A DNA stretch of 64,000 bases from VRUE01 sp963698085 (GCA_963698085.1 OY969122.1:558001-622000), one strand, 5' to 3'. Positions 1 through 8,631 are shown, counted from the stretch's first letter. Numbers and translations: made by a program. Notes: a model not told the origin generated them from the letters alone.

Positions 1-52
1 AGCTGACAGAGCTGCAAGCTTCCTCGAAGTCCGAGCGCATACTCTCCCCGCC

Positions 53-1198
53 GTGAACTTCGACCTCTCTGACGAGCAGAAGCTTCTTCGGGACACCGTT
101 CGGGATTTCGCCCGAGCTGAGGTTGCTCCTGTAGCGGAGGAGCTGGATCGCGCGAAGCGGTTCCCCTACGAGATCGTCGAGAAGCTTGGCGGGCTTGGGC
201 TAATGGGGATTCCGTTTCCCCAGGAGTACGGGGGCGGCGGGGCCGACACGCTCTCCTATGTCCTGGCAGTGGAAGAGCTGGCGCGGATCGACTCCTCGGT
301 CTGCATCACGATGGCGGCGCACACCTCGCTTGGCACGATGCCGATCTACCTCTGGGGGACGGATGAGCAGAAAGACGAGTGGCTGCCGGTGCTCTGCAGC
401 GGCAGGAAGCTGGCGGCGTTCGGGCTGACCGAGCCCGAGGCGGGCTCGGACGCCGGCAACGTGCGGACCAAGGCAAAGCTGAACGACGGCGAGTGGGTCG
501 TCAACGGCGCCAAGCAATTCATCACCAACTCGGGCACCGACATATCCGGCTGTGTCTCGATCACCGCAGTCACCGGCAAGGCCGACGGGCGCAAAGAGAT
601 CTCAAACCTGATCGTCCCCACCGGCACGCCCGGCTACGAGGTCGGCGAGTCCTACCGCAAGATGGGCTGGAACGCCTCCGACACCCGCCCGCTCAGCTTC
701 GAGGATTGCCGCGTCCCCGAGGGCAACCTGCTCGGCCGTCGCGGCGAGGGCTTCAAGAACTTCCTCCACATCCTCGACGGTGGCCGTATCGGCGTCGCCG
801 CGATGGGCGTCGGCCTCGCCCAGGGCGCCCTCGACGAGGCGATCTCATACGCGAAAGAGCGCCGGGCCTTCGGCCAGCCGATCTCCAAGTTCCAATCGAT
901 CCAGGCCAAGATCGCCGACCTCTCCGCCCAGATCGAGGCCGCCCGCCTGCTCACCTGGCGCGCGGCGCTGGAGAAGGACGCCGGCGAGCCGTTCACCCTC
1001 ACCGCGGCCCAGGCGAAGCTGATCACCGGCCGCCTCGCCGTCCGCGCCACCGAGGAGGCCGTGCAGATCCACGGCGGCTACGGCTACATCGAGGAGTACC
1101 CGGTCTGCCGCTTCTACCGCGACGCCAAGATCCTCACCATCGGCGAGGGCACCGACGAGGTGCAGCAGATGGTGATCGCCCGCCAGCTCGGCTGCTGA
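53..1198 (+). CDS. Acyl-CoA dehydrogenase
   Basis: FAD-dependent alpha,beta-dehydrogenation of an acyl-CoA, feeding electrons to electron-transferring flavoprotein; soluble, in fatty-acid or branched-chain acyl-CoA breakdown. The 381 aa match the family length: N-terminal helical domain (about 5-117), middle beta domain (about 122-218) with signature LTEPEAGSD, and C-terminal helical domain with QIHGGYGY and the Glu in IGEGT near residue 366, where short-chain and branched-chain members keep the catalytic base. The start is GTG at 53. A TACTCT hexamer ends about 8 nt before it and no Shine-Dalgarno is visible, so the mRNA may be leaderless (inference). Substrate cannot be read from the sequence; SCAD or isobutyryl/2-methylbutyryl-CoA types are closest in pattern. 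Confidence 0.95.
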   Translation: MNFDLSDEQKLLRDTVRDFARAEVAPVAEELDRAKRFPYEIVEKLGGLGLMGIPFPQEYGGGGADTLSYVLAVEELARIDSSVCITMAAHTSLGTMPIYLWGTDEQKDEWLPVLCSGRKLAAFGLTEPEAGSDAGNVRTKAKLNDGEWVVNGAKQFITNSGTDISGCVSITAVTGKADGRKEISNLIVPTGTPGYEVGESYRKMGWNASDTRPLSFEDCRVPEGNLLGRRGEGFKNFLHILDGGRIGVAAMGVGLAQGALDEAISYAKERRAFGQPISKFQSIQAKIADLSAQIEAARLLTWRAALEKDAGEPFTLTAAQAKLITGRLAVRATEEAVQIHGGYGYIEEYPVCRFYRDAKILTIGEGTDEVQQMVIARQLGC

Positions 1199-1230
1199 GG
1201 CGGGCCAACCGGTAGCCCGGTCGGCCCGCC
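1199..1230. terminator. Bidirectional hairpin between convergent genes
   Basis: GGCGGGCC (1199-1206) pairs with GGCCCGCC (1223-1230), with further pairing inside (ACCGG/CCGGT). It lies immediately after the acyl-CoA dehydrogenase stop and just before the stop of the convergent minus-strand gene. No long T-run follows, so strength is uncertain. Confidence 0.5.
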
Positions 1231-1237
1231 CCGGAGA

Positions 1238-1630
1238 TCACCCTTCGGGAGTAACGGGGTCCGGAGCGCGCAGCAGCACGCACTCGGGCGATTCCGGCAC
1301 TGGCCGGACTCGGAGCTCGCTCCCTTTGTCCGCGATGAACCACTCCTGCGCCTGGCGGCATTGGATCAGCGATCCGTCTTCGTGTTCAAAGCGGTGCGCC
1401 AGCTGACAGCGGACCCGATGCGCGGAGACGCGACTGCACGGACCTGACTTCCAGGCGACGCAAGTGCCGATGTTTGGGTCATCGACGATGTCGTTGCACA
1501 CGGCCCGCGTCACCGCCTTGTTCGCGTTAGCCGCCCGCGCGACTTTCAACACGTGGGCGCTGGCCGTGGAGTTGAATCCGAAAACTGCTAATGCGGTAGT
1601 CACGGCAAGCGTCGTTCTCATGGATATCAA
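1238..1630 (-). CDS. Small secreted protein of unknown function
   Basis: I do not recognise a family. The protein begins with a short basic stretch and a hydrophobic segment (TLAVTTALAVFGF) ending in a TASA-type signal peptidase site, so it is likely exported. The mature part, about 100 aa, has six or more cysteines (CND, TCVAW, PCSR, RCQL, QCRQ, ECVL), suggesting disulfides. Start choice: a perfect AGGAGG (complement of 1640-1645) sits 9 nt before a TTG at 1630, while the ATG at 1621 is 18 nt away; both keep the signal peptide. It is a single gene converging on the acyl-CoA dehydrogenase. Confidence 0.7.
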   Translation of the reverse strand: MISMRTTLAVTTALAVFGFNSTASAHVLKVARAANANKAVTRAVCNDIVDDPNIGTCVAWKSGPCSRVSAHRVRCQLAHRFEHEDGSLIQCRQAQEWFIADKGSELRVRPVPESPECVLLRAPDPVTPEG

Positions 1631-1754
1631 TGAGCCCCCCCTCCTAGATGGCGTGCTACCGAGTGTCGATTCGGGCACGTAGACCGCGGTACCCTAACGG
1701 TTCTCTTTGGGAAAGATATGGGTCAGGCCTAGTGCAGCGGCTGCGAGCTCACCG

Positions 1755-1774
1755 AGCCGGCCTCTAGGCCGGCT
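1755..1774 (-). terminator. Hairpin overlapping the PRC-barrel gene stop codon
   Basis: AGCCGGCCT (1755-1763) and AGGCCGGCT (1766-1774) form a perfect 9-bp stem with a 2-nt loop. The stop codon of the PRC-barrel gene lies in it, so it probably ends the meaB transcript. Confidence 0.5.
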
Positions 1775-2195
1775 GCGCGGTGATCGAGGCGGCGGGACGA
1801 TTGGCGACTTCGGCGTGGCGACCGATCTGCTCGCCGATGCCGTAGTGGATGCAGATCGTCAGCTCATGCTCGCGCAGCAGCGACCGGGCCGGGTCGACGC
1901 TCGGCGCGTCGCGCATGACCTGGCGTCCTTGGGCCGTCCAGACCCGGCCGGGCATCGCGGCGCACTCACGCAGGGGCACGACGACCGTCTTCGTACCGCG
2001 GCGACCGAACGGAAGCCTCCTGCGGCCGCCTCCCTCGACGAGGACCAGCCAAACCGGGCTGCCGCTCTCGGCGTCGGCGTAGACGCCGGTGATGAGGCCG
2101 ACAGTCTTGCCGGCAACGTCGTCGAGCCGTGATCCAATCCAGCTGCGCGCCTCAGCGAGATCGGGTGGCGCGGCGGGTTGGGCCTCACTCACCAC
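1764..2195 (-). CDS. PRC-barrel domain protein
   Basis: 143 aa. Residues about 18-75 read as a PRC-barrel (WIGSRLDDVAGKTVGLITGV, then a short beta-rich core through VVVPLRECAAM), a small domain otherwise found in ribosome maturation factor RimM and photosynthetic reaction centre H subunits. The C-terminal half (APSVDP...LTICIHYGIG) is helical. The function is unknown. The GTG start overlaps the end of meaB by 11 bp on the same strand, indicating translational coupling, so it may work with the MeaB chaperone or merely be co-transcribed. Confidence 0.75.
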   Translation of the reverse strand: MVSEAQPAAPPDLAEARSWIGSRLDDVAGKTVGLITGVYADAESGSPVWLVLVEGGGRRRLPFGRRGTKTVVVPLRECAAMPGRVWTAQGRQVMRDAPSVDPARSLLREHELTICIHYGIGEQIGRHAEVANRPAASITAQPA

Positions 2196-3147
2196 TCTGA
2201 CGCTCCATCAGCTCGCTCGCGGCGCTTGCCGGGTCGAGCTCGCGGCGCACGACCCGATCCAGCAGCGCTGCCGTCTCCGGATCGGCCGCGGCCCTCGCCT
2301 CCATCCGCCGCCGCATGCGCGAGGTGGCGATCCCCAGCACCTCGTTGCGCAGGTTGCGGGCGCGGCGCTGCTCAAGCGTCCCCTCCGCCTCGATGTGGGC
2401 GCGGTGCTCGTCGATTTTCTCCGCCAGCTCTTCAACGCCCTCTCCGCGCGCTGCCTCGGTGCGGAGGATCGGCACCTGCCACTTGCCGGGCTCGTGCGAG
2501 AGGGCGAGCACGCCGCGGACCTCGCGCACCATCGTGTCGGTCATCGGGTGGTCGGCCTTGTTGACGACGATCACGTCGGGGATCTCCATCACGCCGGCCT
2601 TCAGCGCCTGGATCGAGTCGCCCGAGCCAGGCATCAGGGCGAGGACGATCGTGTCGGCGTGGTCGACGATGTCGATCTCGGCCTGACCGACGCCGACGGT
2701 CTCGATCAGCACGTCGTCCTTGCCGGCAGCGTCCATCGCCAGCGCCACCTGCAGCGCCGCCTCCGAGAGGCCGCCGAGCGCCCCCCGCGAGGCCATCGAG
2801 CGGATGAAGACGCCGGGGTCGAGGAAGTGGTCGGAGAGGCGGATGCGATCGCCGAGCAGGGCGCCGCGGGTGAAGGGGCTCGAGGGATCGATCGAGAGCA
2901 CCGCCACCTCGCGCTCGGCTTTGCGCAGCTCGGCGGTCAGCGCCCCGATCAAGGTGCTCTTCCCCACCCCGGGCGGACCGGTGAAGCCGACGATCCTGGC
3001 GCTGCCGGTCCGCGGGTAGACCTCGCGCACCAGCTCCCAGCCGGCGGGGTCGTCGGACTCGATCAGCGTGATCGCCCGCGCCAGGGCTCGCTTGTCGCCG
3101 GCGACGAGGCGCTCGGCGAGCGACGCGGATTTGGCGGCGTCGGGCAT
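2185..3147 (-). CDS. meaB: Methylmalonyl-CoA mutase-associated GTPase MeaB
   Basis: G-protein metallochaperone of the MeaB/ArgK/MMAA family that gates adenosylcobalamin loading of methylmalonyl-CoA mutase and protects the enzyme, in propionyl-CoA metabolism. 320 aa is typical length. The P-loop GPPGVGKST lies near residue 55, the G4 motif NKAD near residue 195, and the family segment IETVGVGQAEIDI precedes switch II; a C-terminal helical dimerisation arm follows. No mutase gene is in the window. The ATG at 3147 is only 9 nt from a TAGACT -10-like hexamer, suggesting a leaderless message. The PRC-barrel gene follows with an overlap. Confidence 0.93.
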   Translation of the reverse strand: MPDAAKSASLAERLVAGDKRALARAITLIESDDPAGWELVREVYPRTGSARIVGFTGPPGVGKSTLIGALTAELRKAEREVAVLSIDPSSPFTRGALLGDRIRLSDHFLDPGVFIRSMASRGALGGLSEAALQVALAMDAAGKDDVLIETVGVGQAEIDIVDHADTIVLALMPGSGDSIQALKAGVMEIPDVIVVNKADHPMTDTMVREVRGVLALSHEPGKWQVPILRTEAARGEGVEELAEKIDEHRAHIEAEGTLEQRRARNLRNEVLGIATSRMRRRMEARAAADPETAALLDRVVRRELDPASAASELMERQSGE

Positions 3148-3156
3148 GCGCGGCGG

Positions 3157-3166
3157 AGTCTAAAGT
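3157..3166. promoter_or_regulatory. Overlapping divergent -10 elements of meaB and acyltransferase gene
   Basis: TAGACT (complement of 3157-3162) reads toward meaB and ends 9 nt before its ATG; TAAAGT (3161-3166) reads the other way and ends 10 nt before GTG 3177. Both fit the actinobacterial TAnnnT -10 form and imply leaderless transcripts whose polymerases compete for the same few bases. This is inference from spacing only. Confidence 0.4.
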
Positions 3167-3176
3167 GCGCCCCGCT

Positions 3177-3842
3177 GTGATCCGCTCCCTCCGCTTCTGC
3201 GCCCGCAACCGGATGCTGACGCCCAAATACGCGCTGCTGGCGTTGCGCTACCTGCGGCGCCGCTTCCTCACCAGCGCCGGCTGGCGCTGGCGCACCCGCG
3301 GGCCGCTCTTCCTCGGCAGCCGGCTCGAACTGCAGATCGCCCGCCGTGGGCGGATCGAGTTCGGCCGCTTCGTCTGGATCGGCCACGGCACCAAGATCCG
3401 CTGCCACGAGGGCGTCGTCGAGATCGGCGAGAAGACCGTGCTCGGGCAGGAGTGCACGATCTCCGCCTATCAGCGGGTGCGGATCGGCGAGCAGTGCGTG
3501 ATCGCCGACCGGGCGATGTTCATCGACTTCGACCACGGCGTGGTCGAAGTCGAGCGGCCGATCCGCCAGCAGGGCATCTACACCCGCGAGGTCGAGGTTG
3601 GCTCCAATGTATGGATCGGCTACGGCGCCTGCATCCTGCGCGGGGTCCGCATCGGCGACAACGCGATCGTCGGCACCAACTGCGTCGTCACCAAGGACGT
3701 GCCGGCGAACGCGGTCGTCGCCGGCGTCCCGGCCCGGATCGTGAGGATGCGCGACGCTCCGGAACAGCTGCGCTGGCCCAACCCGGTCGAGCCCGATCCG
3801 GCCGCCTGGACCACCCTCCCCCAGCCACAGCAATCCGCCTGA
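3177..3842 (+). CDS. Hexapeptide-repeat acyltransferase (LbH fold)
   Basis: Left-handed beta-helix O- or N-acyltransferase, of the kind that acetylates sugars in surface polysaccharide or modifies small substrates using acyl-CoA. Residues from about 55 to 190 show isoleucine-rich hexapeptide turns (IGHGTKI, IGEKTVLG, IGEQCVIADR, VGSNVWIGYGACILRGVRIGDNAIVGTNCVVTKDVP), the last being the conserved family end motif. A basic N-terminal segment may associate with the membrane. GTG 3177 was preferred over GTG 3165 because 3165 falls in the putative -10 element. The acceptor is unknown. It is divergent from meaB. Confidence 0.85.
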   Translation: MIRSLRFCARNRMLTPKYALLALRYLRRRFLTSAGWRWRTRGPLFLGSRLELQIARRGRIEFGRFVWIGHGTKIRCHEGVVEIGEKTVLGQECTISAYQRVRIGEQCVIADRAMFIDFDHGVVEVERPIRQQGIYTREVEVGSNVWIGYGACILRGVRIGDNAIVGTNCVVTKDVPANAVVAGVPARIVRMRDAPEQLRWPNPVEPDPAAWTTLPQPQQSA

Positions 3843-3856
3843 GCGTCAGGCGCGAG

Positions 3857-3952
3857 CTGTACTTTGCAGACAACAAAACTCCAGCCGAGAGACTCGGCTT
3901 CTCCTGACAGAGAACTGTAGATTTTCCAGCTCACAGACAAAAGAATTCCAGC
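3857..3952 (+). promoter_or_regulatory. Imperfect direct repeat before the XRE regulator
   Basis: Two similar stretches occur in the 111-bp gap: CTGTACTTT...ACAACAAAACTCCAGC around 3857-3885 and CTGTAGATTTTCCAG...ACAAAAGAATTCCAGC around 3916-3952. Placement just upstream of an XRE gene suggests operator sites, possibly for autoregulation. Confidence 0.3.
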
Positions 3953-3953
3953 A

Positions 3954-4232
3954 ATGGACGTCGCCAGACGCTTCGGCGAGAACCTGCGCCGCTGCCGTCG
4001 GCGGGCAGGCTTCTCCCAGGAAGAGCTCGGAATGCGCTCGTCCCTGCACCGAACCGAGATCGGGCTGCTCGAGCGCGGGGCGCGCGTCCCCCGCATCGAC
4101 ACCCTGATCAAAATCTCCAGTGCACTGCAGATACCGCCCAGCGAACTGATCGAGGGCATCGGATGGACGCCCGGCAACACAACCAGCGGCAGCTTTGCGA
4201 TCGCGCCGAAAGGGGACCCGCAGTCGAACTAG
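3954..4232 (+). CDS. XRE-family helix-turn-helix regulator
   Basis: 92 aa, nearly all one Cro/C1-type HTH: ARRFGENLRRCRRRAGFSQEELG (helices 1-2), then SSLHRTEIGLLERGARVPRIDTLIKI (recognition helix and helices 4-5), and a short tail GIGWTPG. The same family is present in frameshifted form at 23047-23332. Stand-alone DNA-binding proteins of this size usually repress their own or a neighbouring promoter. The gene upstream is on the same strand; the glycosyltransferase gene downstream is convergent. The target is unknown. Confidence 0.88.
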   Translation: MDVARRFGENLRRCRRRAGFSQEELGMRSSLHRTEIGLLERGARVPRIDTLIKISSALQIPPSELIEGIGWTPGNTTSGSFAIAPKGDPQSN

Positions 4233-4257
4233 GCGCGGCGGCCCCCGCCGGTGACGA

Positions 4258-5451
4258 TCAAGCCGGGCTGGGATCGCCGGCGAGCTCGGCGTAGACGGCG
4301 GCGGTCTGCTCGGCGACGTCGCCCCAGTCGAAACGACGCAGGTGCTCGTAGGCTTCGGCGACGAGATTCTGTCCAAGCTCGTCGTCGCGCAGGACGCGGA
4401 TCGCGACCTCGGCCAGCGCTTCGGGGTCGTGGGAGCGGAAGCGCAAGCCGACCTCCTCGTGAGGGACGACCTCGCGCAGGCCGCCGGTGTCGGCGACGAT
4501 GCAAGGGCATTCGGAGGCCATCGCCTCCAACGCCACCAGGCCAAAGGGCTCATAGATGGAGGGCACCACGGTCAGGTCGGCGATCCGGTAGAGCGAGTGC
4601 AGGACGTCGTCCCCGATCCAGCCGAGGAATGTGCCGTGCTCCATCAGGCCCAGCTCTTGCGCCTGGCGATGCAGCTCCTCCTCGTGGGTGCCCGAACCGG
4701 CGACGAGGAAGCGGGTCCCGGGCGCCTCTTCGATCACCCGTGGCATCGCCTCCAGCGCCAGCTGAAAGCCCTTCTCGTAGACCAGCCGCCCGATCAGCAA
4801 CACCAGCTTCTCTTCCGGCGCGGCGAACTCGGCCCGCATCCGCGCCAGCTCGGCTGGATCCTGGACCGGCAGGTCGTCTGGATCGATTCCGTTTGGAATG
4901 ACGCTGACCCGCTCCTCCTCGACCCCGAAGATGTCGACGATCTGCTCGCGCATGTAGTGGGAGCAGGCGATCGTGCGCTCAGAGCGGTTGCTGATCCAGC
5001 GCTCGACCCCGTGGATGTAGCTCTGCGGATGCTTGTCGACCCAGCCCTGGTGGCGGCCGTGCTCGGTGGCGTGGATCGTCGTGATCAGGGGCGCTTCGAA
5101 GCGCTTGGCGAGGTGGTCGCAGGCGTTGGCGACGAGCCAATCGTGGCCGTGCACCAAGTCGAAGCTGTAGCGATCCCCGAGTTCGACCCCGGAAGCGAGC
5201 ATGTCGGAGTTCATCCGCTCGACCCAGGCGACGAACTCGCCCAGCTCTGTAGGGCGCTGCGGCTCGCGGATGCGGTGGATGTGGACCCCTGCGCGCTGCT
5301 CCTCAGCGGGCGACTCCTCGCCCCCGCGGGTGAGGACGTGGACCTCGACGTCGCGCTCGACCAGCGCCTCGGAGAGCTTGCGGACGTGGCGCGCCAGGCC
5401 GCCCTCGATCAGCGGCGGGTACTCCCAGGAGAGGATCAGGACGCGGGTCAT
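4258..5451 (-). CDS. GT4 glycosyltransferase, glycogen-synthase type
   Basis: Retaining GT-B glycosyltransferase, 397 aa. The N-terminal domain begins RVLILSWEYPPLIEGGLARHV, with the glycine-rich acceptor/donor loop of glycogen synthases. The C-terminal domain has IPNGID, LLIGRLVYEKGF and the EX7E pair in YEPFGLVALEAM, which binds the nucleotide-sugar. It lies 10 nt after a GH57 branching enzyme on the same strand, so the pair probably builds an alpha-1,4/1,6-glucan, or a maltosyl-phosphate or methylglucose-polysaccharide-like product as in mycobacterial GlgM systems. Donor choice (ADP- or UDP-glucose) cannot be read directly. Start ATG 5451. Confidence 0.88.
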   Translation of the reverse strand: MTRVLILSWEYPPLIEGGLARHVRKLSEALVERDVEVHVLTRGGEESPAEEQRAGVHIHRIREPQRPTELGEFVAWVERMNSDMLASGVELGDRYSFDLVHGHDWLVANACDHLAKRFEAPLITTIHATEHGRHQGWVDKHPQSYIHGVERWISNRSERTIACSHYMREQIVDIFGVEEERVSVIPNGIDPDDLPVQDPAELARMRAEFAAPEEKLVLLIGRLVYEKGFQLALEAMPRVIEEAPGTRFLVAGSGTHEEELHRQAQELGLMEHGTFLGWIGDDVLHSLYRIADLTVVPSIYEPFGLVALEAMASECPCIVADTGGLREVVPHEEVGLRFRSHDPEALAEVAIRVLRDDELGQNLVAEAYEHLRRFDWGDVAEQTAAVYAELAGDPSPA

Positions 5452-5461
5452 CCAGTGCGGT

Positions 5462-6874
5462 CTAGGGCTCCAGCAGGGGAGCGAGGCTCAGGTCCGGGGC
5501 TAGGGCACGCATACTCGGGTCGCTGCTGGCGGGAGAGTCTATGGCCTCCAGCATCGCCTCAGCGTGATCGGTGCTGCGACGGTAGGCGTAGTCGCCCGCC
5601 TGGCCGCGCTTGTCGAGGAAGGCCCAGTCGCTGGCTTGGACTGCGAGCAGCTCGCGGGCTGCCCGCAACGCCGCCGGTCGCGGCAGCCCTTGCCCGAGAG
5701 CTCGCAGCAGGCGCAGCTCGAGCCGTCTCGCCCCCCAGGCCAGGTCGGCGACTGGTGGGGAGTCCCAGGTCCTTAGGTCCTTCTCCTCCCCCCAGCTCGA
5801 CGCCGCGAGCGGGCGTTCGAGCGGCTCGTGATCGGCCAGGGCCTCTGGCACGGTGAGCAGGCGAACTCCCGCCGCCGCCGCCCCGGCGAGGACCCCGCGC
5901 AGCCAGGTCGGCCCCTCCGACCACCAGTGGCCGAGCAACTCGGTGTCGATCGCGAAGACCAGCAGACCGCGACGCTTCCGCTTGGTCGCGAACTCGCGCA
6001 GGCGCGCCGCGACGGCGGCCAAGAACTCATCCGCCTGGCGTCGCGCCGCCGCCTCGGCGGCGTCCGGGTCATAGGCGCCGCCCCCCACCTTCCATAACCT
6101 CACCCCGCGCAGCGATTTGCCCGCGAACTGGGCGTGGGCGGGGTCGGAGGGGTAGCCGTCGAGCGACCAGAGCCACTGGATCGCCTCCCAGTCGATCGGC
6201 AACGCCACCGGACCGGCGTCCGTGGCGACGGGAGTCAGGGCGTCGAAGGAGTCCTCCTCGTGGGCGCTCTGGTCGATACAGAACCAGCGCACGCCGTGCT
6301 CGGCCAGCCGCCACTCCAGCCCAGGTGCATAGGCGCACTCGGGCAGCCAGAAGCCGCCATCCCAGCTGAAGCGGCGGCGGTGCGAGCGCAGCCCGGCGTC
6401 GAGCTGCAGTCGCAGCCCGGCCCGGGTCGCCAGCAGAGGAAGCACCGCGTGGGTAGCCGCCGAGGGCACCAACGCCACCCGCCCTTCCTCAGCCGCCGCC
6501 TGGAAGGGGTGCAGCGGGTCGCCGCCGGCGCCGTCCAACAGCTCCAGCGCGTGCCGGTACCGCGCCAGCTCCGCCTCGCAGGCGGCGCGGCACTCGGCCG
6601 GAACCTGCTCGATGTCCGCCTCGGCGGCCCCGATCCTCCACTCGATCAGGAACTCCCGCAGGCGCGCGGCGGCGGCCCGGTCCTCGAGCTGGTCAGCAAG
6701 GACGGGCGTGACCGTCATCGTCAGCTGGTCCGCCACCTCCAGCACCGGCAGGTAGGACCGGATCACGGCATCGAACAGCCACTCCTCGCCGAAGGGATAG
6801 GTCCCGAACCCCTCCACGTAGGGCATGTGCGAGTGCAGGACGATCGCAAGATCGCCGGCGCTCTCCTCAGGCAT
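5462..6874 (-). CDS. GH57 1,4-alpha-glucan branching enzyme
   Basis: Glycoside hydrolase family 57, cytosolic. The opening LAIVLHSHMPYVEGFGTYPFGEEWL carries the HxHxPY motif of the family. FWLPECAY near residue 180 carries the expected Glu nucleophile, and FAIDTELLGHWW near residue 308 the expected Asp acid/base. The C-terminal 150 residues are helical with Trp-rich segments (LLAVQASDWAFL), as in branching enzymes that make alpha-1,6 links in glycogen. 470 aa is a little shorter than the usual 520 or so. It sits between a methyltransferase gene (8-bp overlap at its start) and the GT4 gene, one operon. Confidence 0.88.
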   Translation of the reverse strand: MPEESAGDLAIVLHSHMPYVEGFGTYPFGEEWLFDAVIRSYLPVLEVADQLTMTVTPVLADQLEDRAAAARLREFLIEWRIGAAEADIEQVPAECRAACEAELARYRHALELLDGAGGDPLHPFQAAAEEGRVALVPSAATHAVLPLLATRAGLRLQLDAGLRSHRRRFSWDGGFWLPECAYAPGLEWRLAEHGVRWFCIDQSAHEEDSFDALTPVATDAGPVALPIDWEAIQWLWSLDGYPSDPAHAQFAGKSLRGVRLWKVGGGAYDPDAAEAAARRQADEFLAAVAARLREFATKRKRRGLLVFAIDTELLGHWWSEGPTWLRGVLAGAAAAGVRLLTVPEALADHEPLERPLAASSWGEEKDLRTWDSPPVADLAWGARRLELRLLRALGQGLPRPAALRAARELLAVQASDWAFLDKRGQAGDYAYRRSTDHAEAMLEAIDSPASSDPSMRALAPDLSLAPLLEP

Positions 6875-7628
6875 GGCAGACGGCGAGAAAGTCCAGCGCG
6901 CGGTCGAGGTCGCTCTCCCCCAGCCTGAAGTCAGCGGTGGCGATCGCCGGGGTGAAGCGGTCGTAGAAGGGCTTGGTCAACCGCAGTGCCTTGTGTACGT
7001 GGTCCCAGCCCAGCTTGATCGCGATCTCGTGGACGCGCAGCTTGCGGGCGTGGAAGAGGCCGTACATCTCCACCCGGCCGAAGTGCGCTTCGCAAAGCTC
7101 CTGGAACTCCGCGGCGCGGTACTCGCGCACGTGCCAGGGGTTGTCGGACTTGTCCGCGCCAGGGGGGGCCAGCGTCAGCAGGTTCGGGGTGGAGGCATAG
7201 ACGGCGCCGCCCGGCGCCAGCATCGACTTGAAGTGCTCGAGGATCGCGCCGGGGTCCTGCACGTGCTCGATCGTCTGCAGGAAGACGACCGCGTCGCAGG
7301 GCTCGGCGAAGCTCTCCACTAACTCACGCTCATAGCGCAGATTGGGCCGCACGTAGCGCAGCCGTGCGTGCTCGTGCGCCTCCGGGTTGGCGTCGACGCC
7401 GACCACGCTTGCCGCGCTCCCGGCCAGCACGTCGGACCCATAGCCCTCACCACAGGCCATGTCGACGACCCGCTTGCCGGCCACCCGCGTTGCGATCCAT
7501 TCGTAGACCGCCAGGTGGCGACGGAACCAGTAGTTCTCCTCGGGCACGTCGGGAAGCGTCCGCTCCCCGGTCAGCGGCAGCGGCGGCACACCGGGGGGCT
7601 GGTTTTCTTGCACGTACTCGCGGGCCAT
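6867..7628 (-). CDS. Class I SAM-dependent methyltransferase
   Basis: About 253 aa from ATG 7628. The SAM site VVDMACGEGYGSDVLAG is near residue 50, the acidic residue after strand 2 is in VVGVDANPEA, and FLQTIEHVQDP is the strand-4 motif of UbiE/Methyltransf_11 enzymes. It overlaps the GH57 gene and probably shares its transcript, so a role in modifying a saccharide (compare mycobacterial methylglucose polysaccharides) is possible but unproven. A TAGCGT hexamer 8 nt upstream of the ATG suggests a leaderless transcript. Longer upstream ORF extension would run over the divergent gene's promoter and is rejected. Confidence 0.8.
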   Translation of the reverse strand: MAREYVQENQPPGVPPLPLTGERTLPDVPEENYWFRRHLAVYEWIATRVAGKRVVDMACGEGYGSDVLAGSAASVVGVDANPEAHEHARLRYVRPNLRYERELVESFAEPCDAVVFLQTIEHVQDPGAILEHFKSMLAPGGAVYASTPNLLTLAPPGADKSDNPWHVREYRAAEFQELCEAHFGRVEMYGLFHARKLRVHEIAIKLGWDHVHKALRLTKPFYDRFTPAIATADFRLGESDLDRALDFLAVCHA

Positions 7629-7695
7629 GACCCGGGACGCTATTGCGGCTCCGCGTCCAGTGCGTTGCGCCGATCCGTGTACCGTTCCCGGCCCA

Positions 7696-8616
7696 ATGCC
7701 GGCCGCGCCGACCGCCACCCCAGAGCACATCAAGGACGTCAACACCCGCTACCACGACGCGGCGGCAGGCGAATACGACGCCAAGTGGGGCATCGACTTC
7801 GGCGCCACCGGACAGCGCCAGGTACGGCTGAAGCTTGCCAAGGCGCTGGGTGAGCCCGTCGAGGGCCTGCGCTTCGCGGACGGGCTCGAGATCGGCTCCG
7901 GTACCGGTTACTTCTCGCTCAACCTGTTGCAGATGGGGACGATCGAGCGGCTGACGGCGACCGACATCTCGCCGGGCATGCTGGGCCGCCTCTCTGAGAC
8001 CGCGGGGGCATTGGGGCTCGAAGCGGAGACCGTGACGACCGAGGCCGAGGAACTGCCCTTCGAGGACGAGAGCTTCGACCTCGTCTTCGGCCACGCCGTC
8101 CTCCATCACATCCCAGACTTAGAGCGAGCCTTCGCCGAATTCCGGCGGGTTCTGCGCCCCGGCGGCGCGATCGCCTTCTGCGGCGAGCCCTCGCGTTACG
8201 GGGACCGGCTAGCGGCAGCACCGAAGCGGGCGGGAATGCTCGCGGCGCCGGCGTGGCGCCGCCTGGTCGGGGCAAGCCCCCGTGCCGTCCCCGAGTCCGA
8301 GCAGTCCAACGGCCACGCCCTCGAGGGGGAGGTCGACGTCCACGCCTTTGCCCCCGCCGACCTGCGGCAGCTGCTGCGCGCGGCCAACTTCGAGCAGCCA
8401 CGGGTCGGCGGCGAGGAGCTGCTCGCCAACGCCTGGGGTTGGGGGCTGCGCACGGTGGAGTCGACCGCCGAGCCCGAATCCGTCTCCTGGAGCTGGCGCC
8501 GCTTCGCCTTCAACAGCTACATCGCCCTGCAAAAGGTCGACACCCGCCTCCTCGAGCCCCGCCTCCCCGCCGAGCTCTTCTACAACCTCTTGCTTTCCGG
8601 CCGCAAGCCAGCCTAG
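7696..8616 (+). CDS. Class I SAM-dependent methyltransferase (UbiE-like)
   Basis: About 306 aa. SAM-binding motif GLEIGSGTGYFSLNLL near residue 58, TATDISPGML for motif post-I, and FDLVFGHAVLHHIPDLERAF plus RRVLRPGGAIAF, characteristic of Methyltransf_11. A C-terminal extension of about 120 aa with AWGWGLRTVE and SWSWRRFAF may hold the substrate. ATG 7696 is preferred over GTG/ATG codons upstream because TACCGT ends 10 nt before it, fitting a leaderless promoter in the 67-bp divergent gap. The substrate is unknown. Confidence 0.82.
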   Translation: MPAAPTATPEHIKDVNTRYHDAAAGEYDAKWGIDFGATGQRQVRLKLAKALGEPVEGLRFADGLEIGSGTGYFSLNLLQMGTIERLTATDISPGMLGRLSETAGALGLEAETVTTEAEELPFEDESFDLVFGHAVLHHIPDLERAFAEFRRVLRPGGAIAFCGEPSRYGDRLAAAPKRAGMLAAPAWRRLVGASPRAVPESEQSNGHALEGEVDVHAFAPADLRQLLRAANFEQPRVGGEELLANAWGWGLRTVESTAEPESVSWSWRRFAFNSYIALQKVDTRLLEPRLPAELFYNLLLSGRKPA

Positions 8617-8631
8617 GTCCCCACCGCCAGA

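Noticed and set aside
2089..3180. Long plus-strand open frame opposite meaB
   Set aside because: It is antisense to a clear GTPase gene, is His/Arg-rich and has no domain; it is a high-GC shadow frame.
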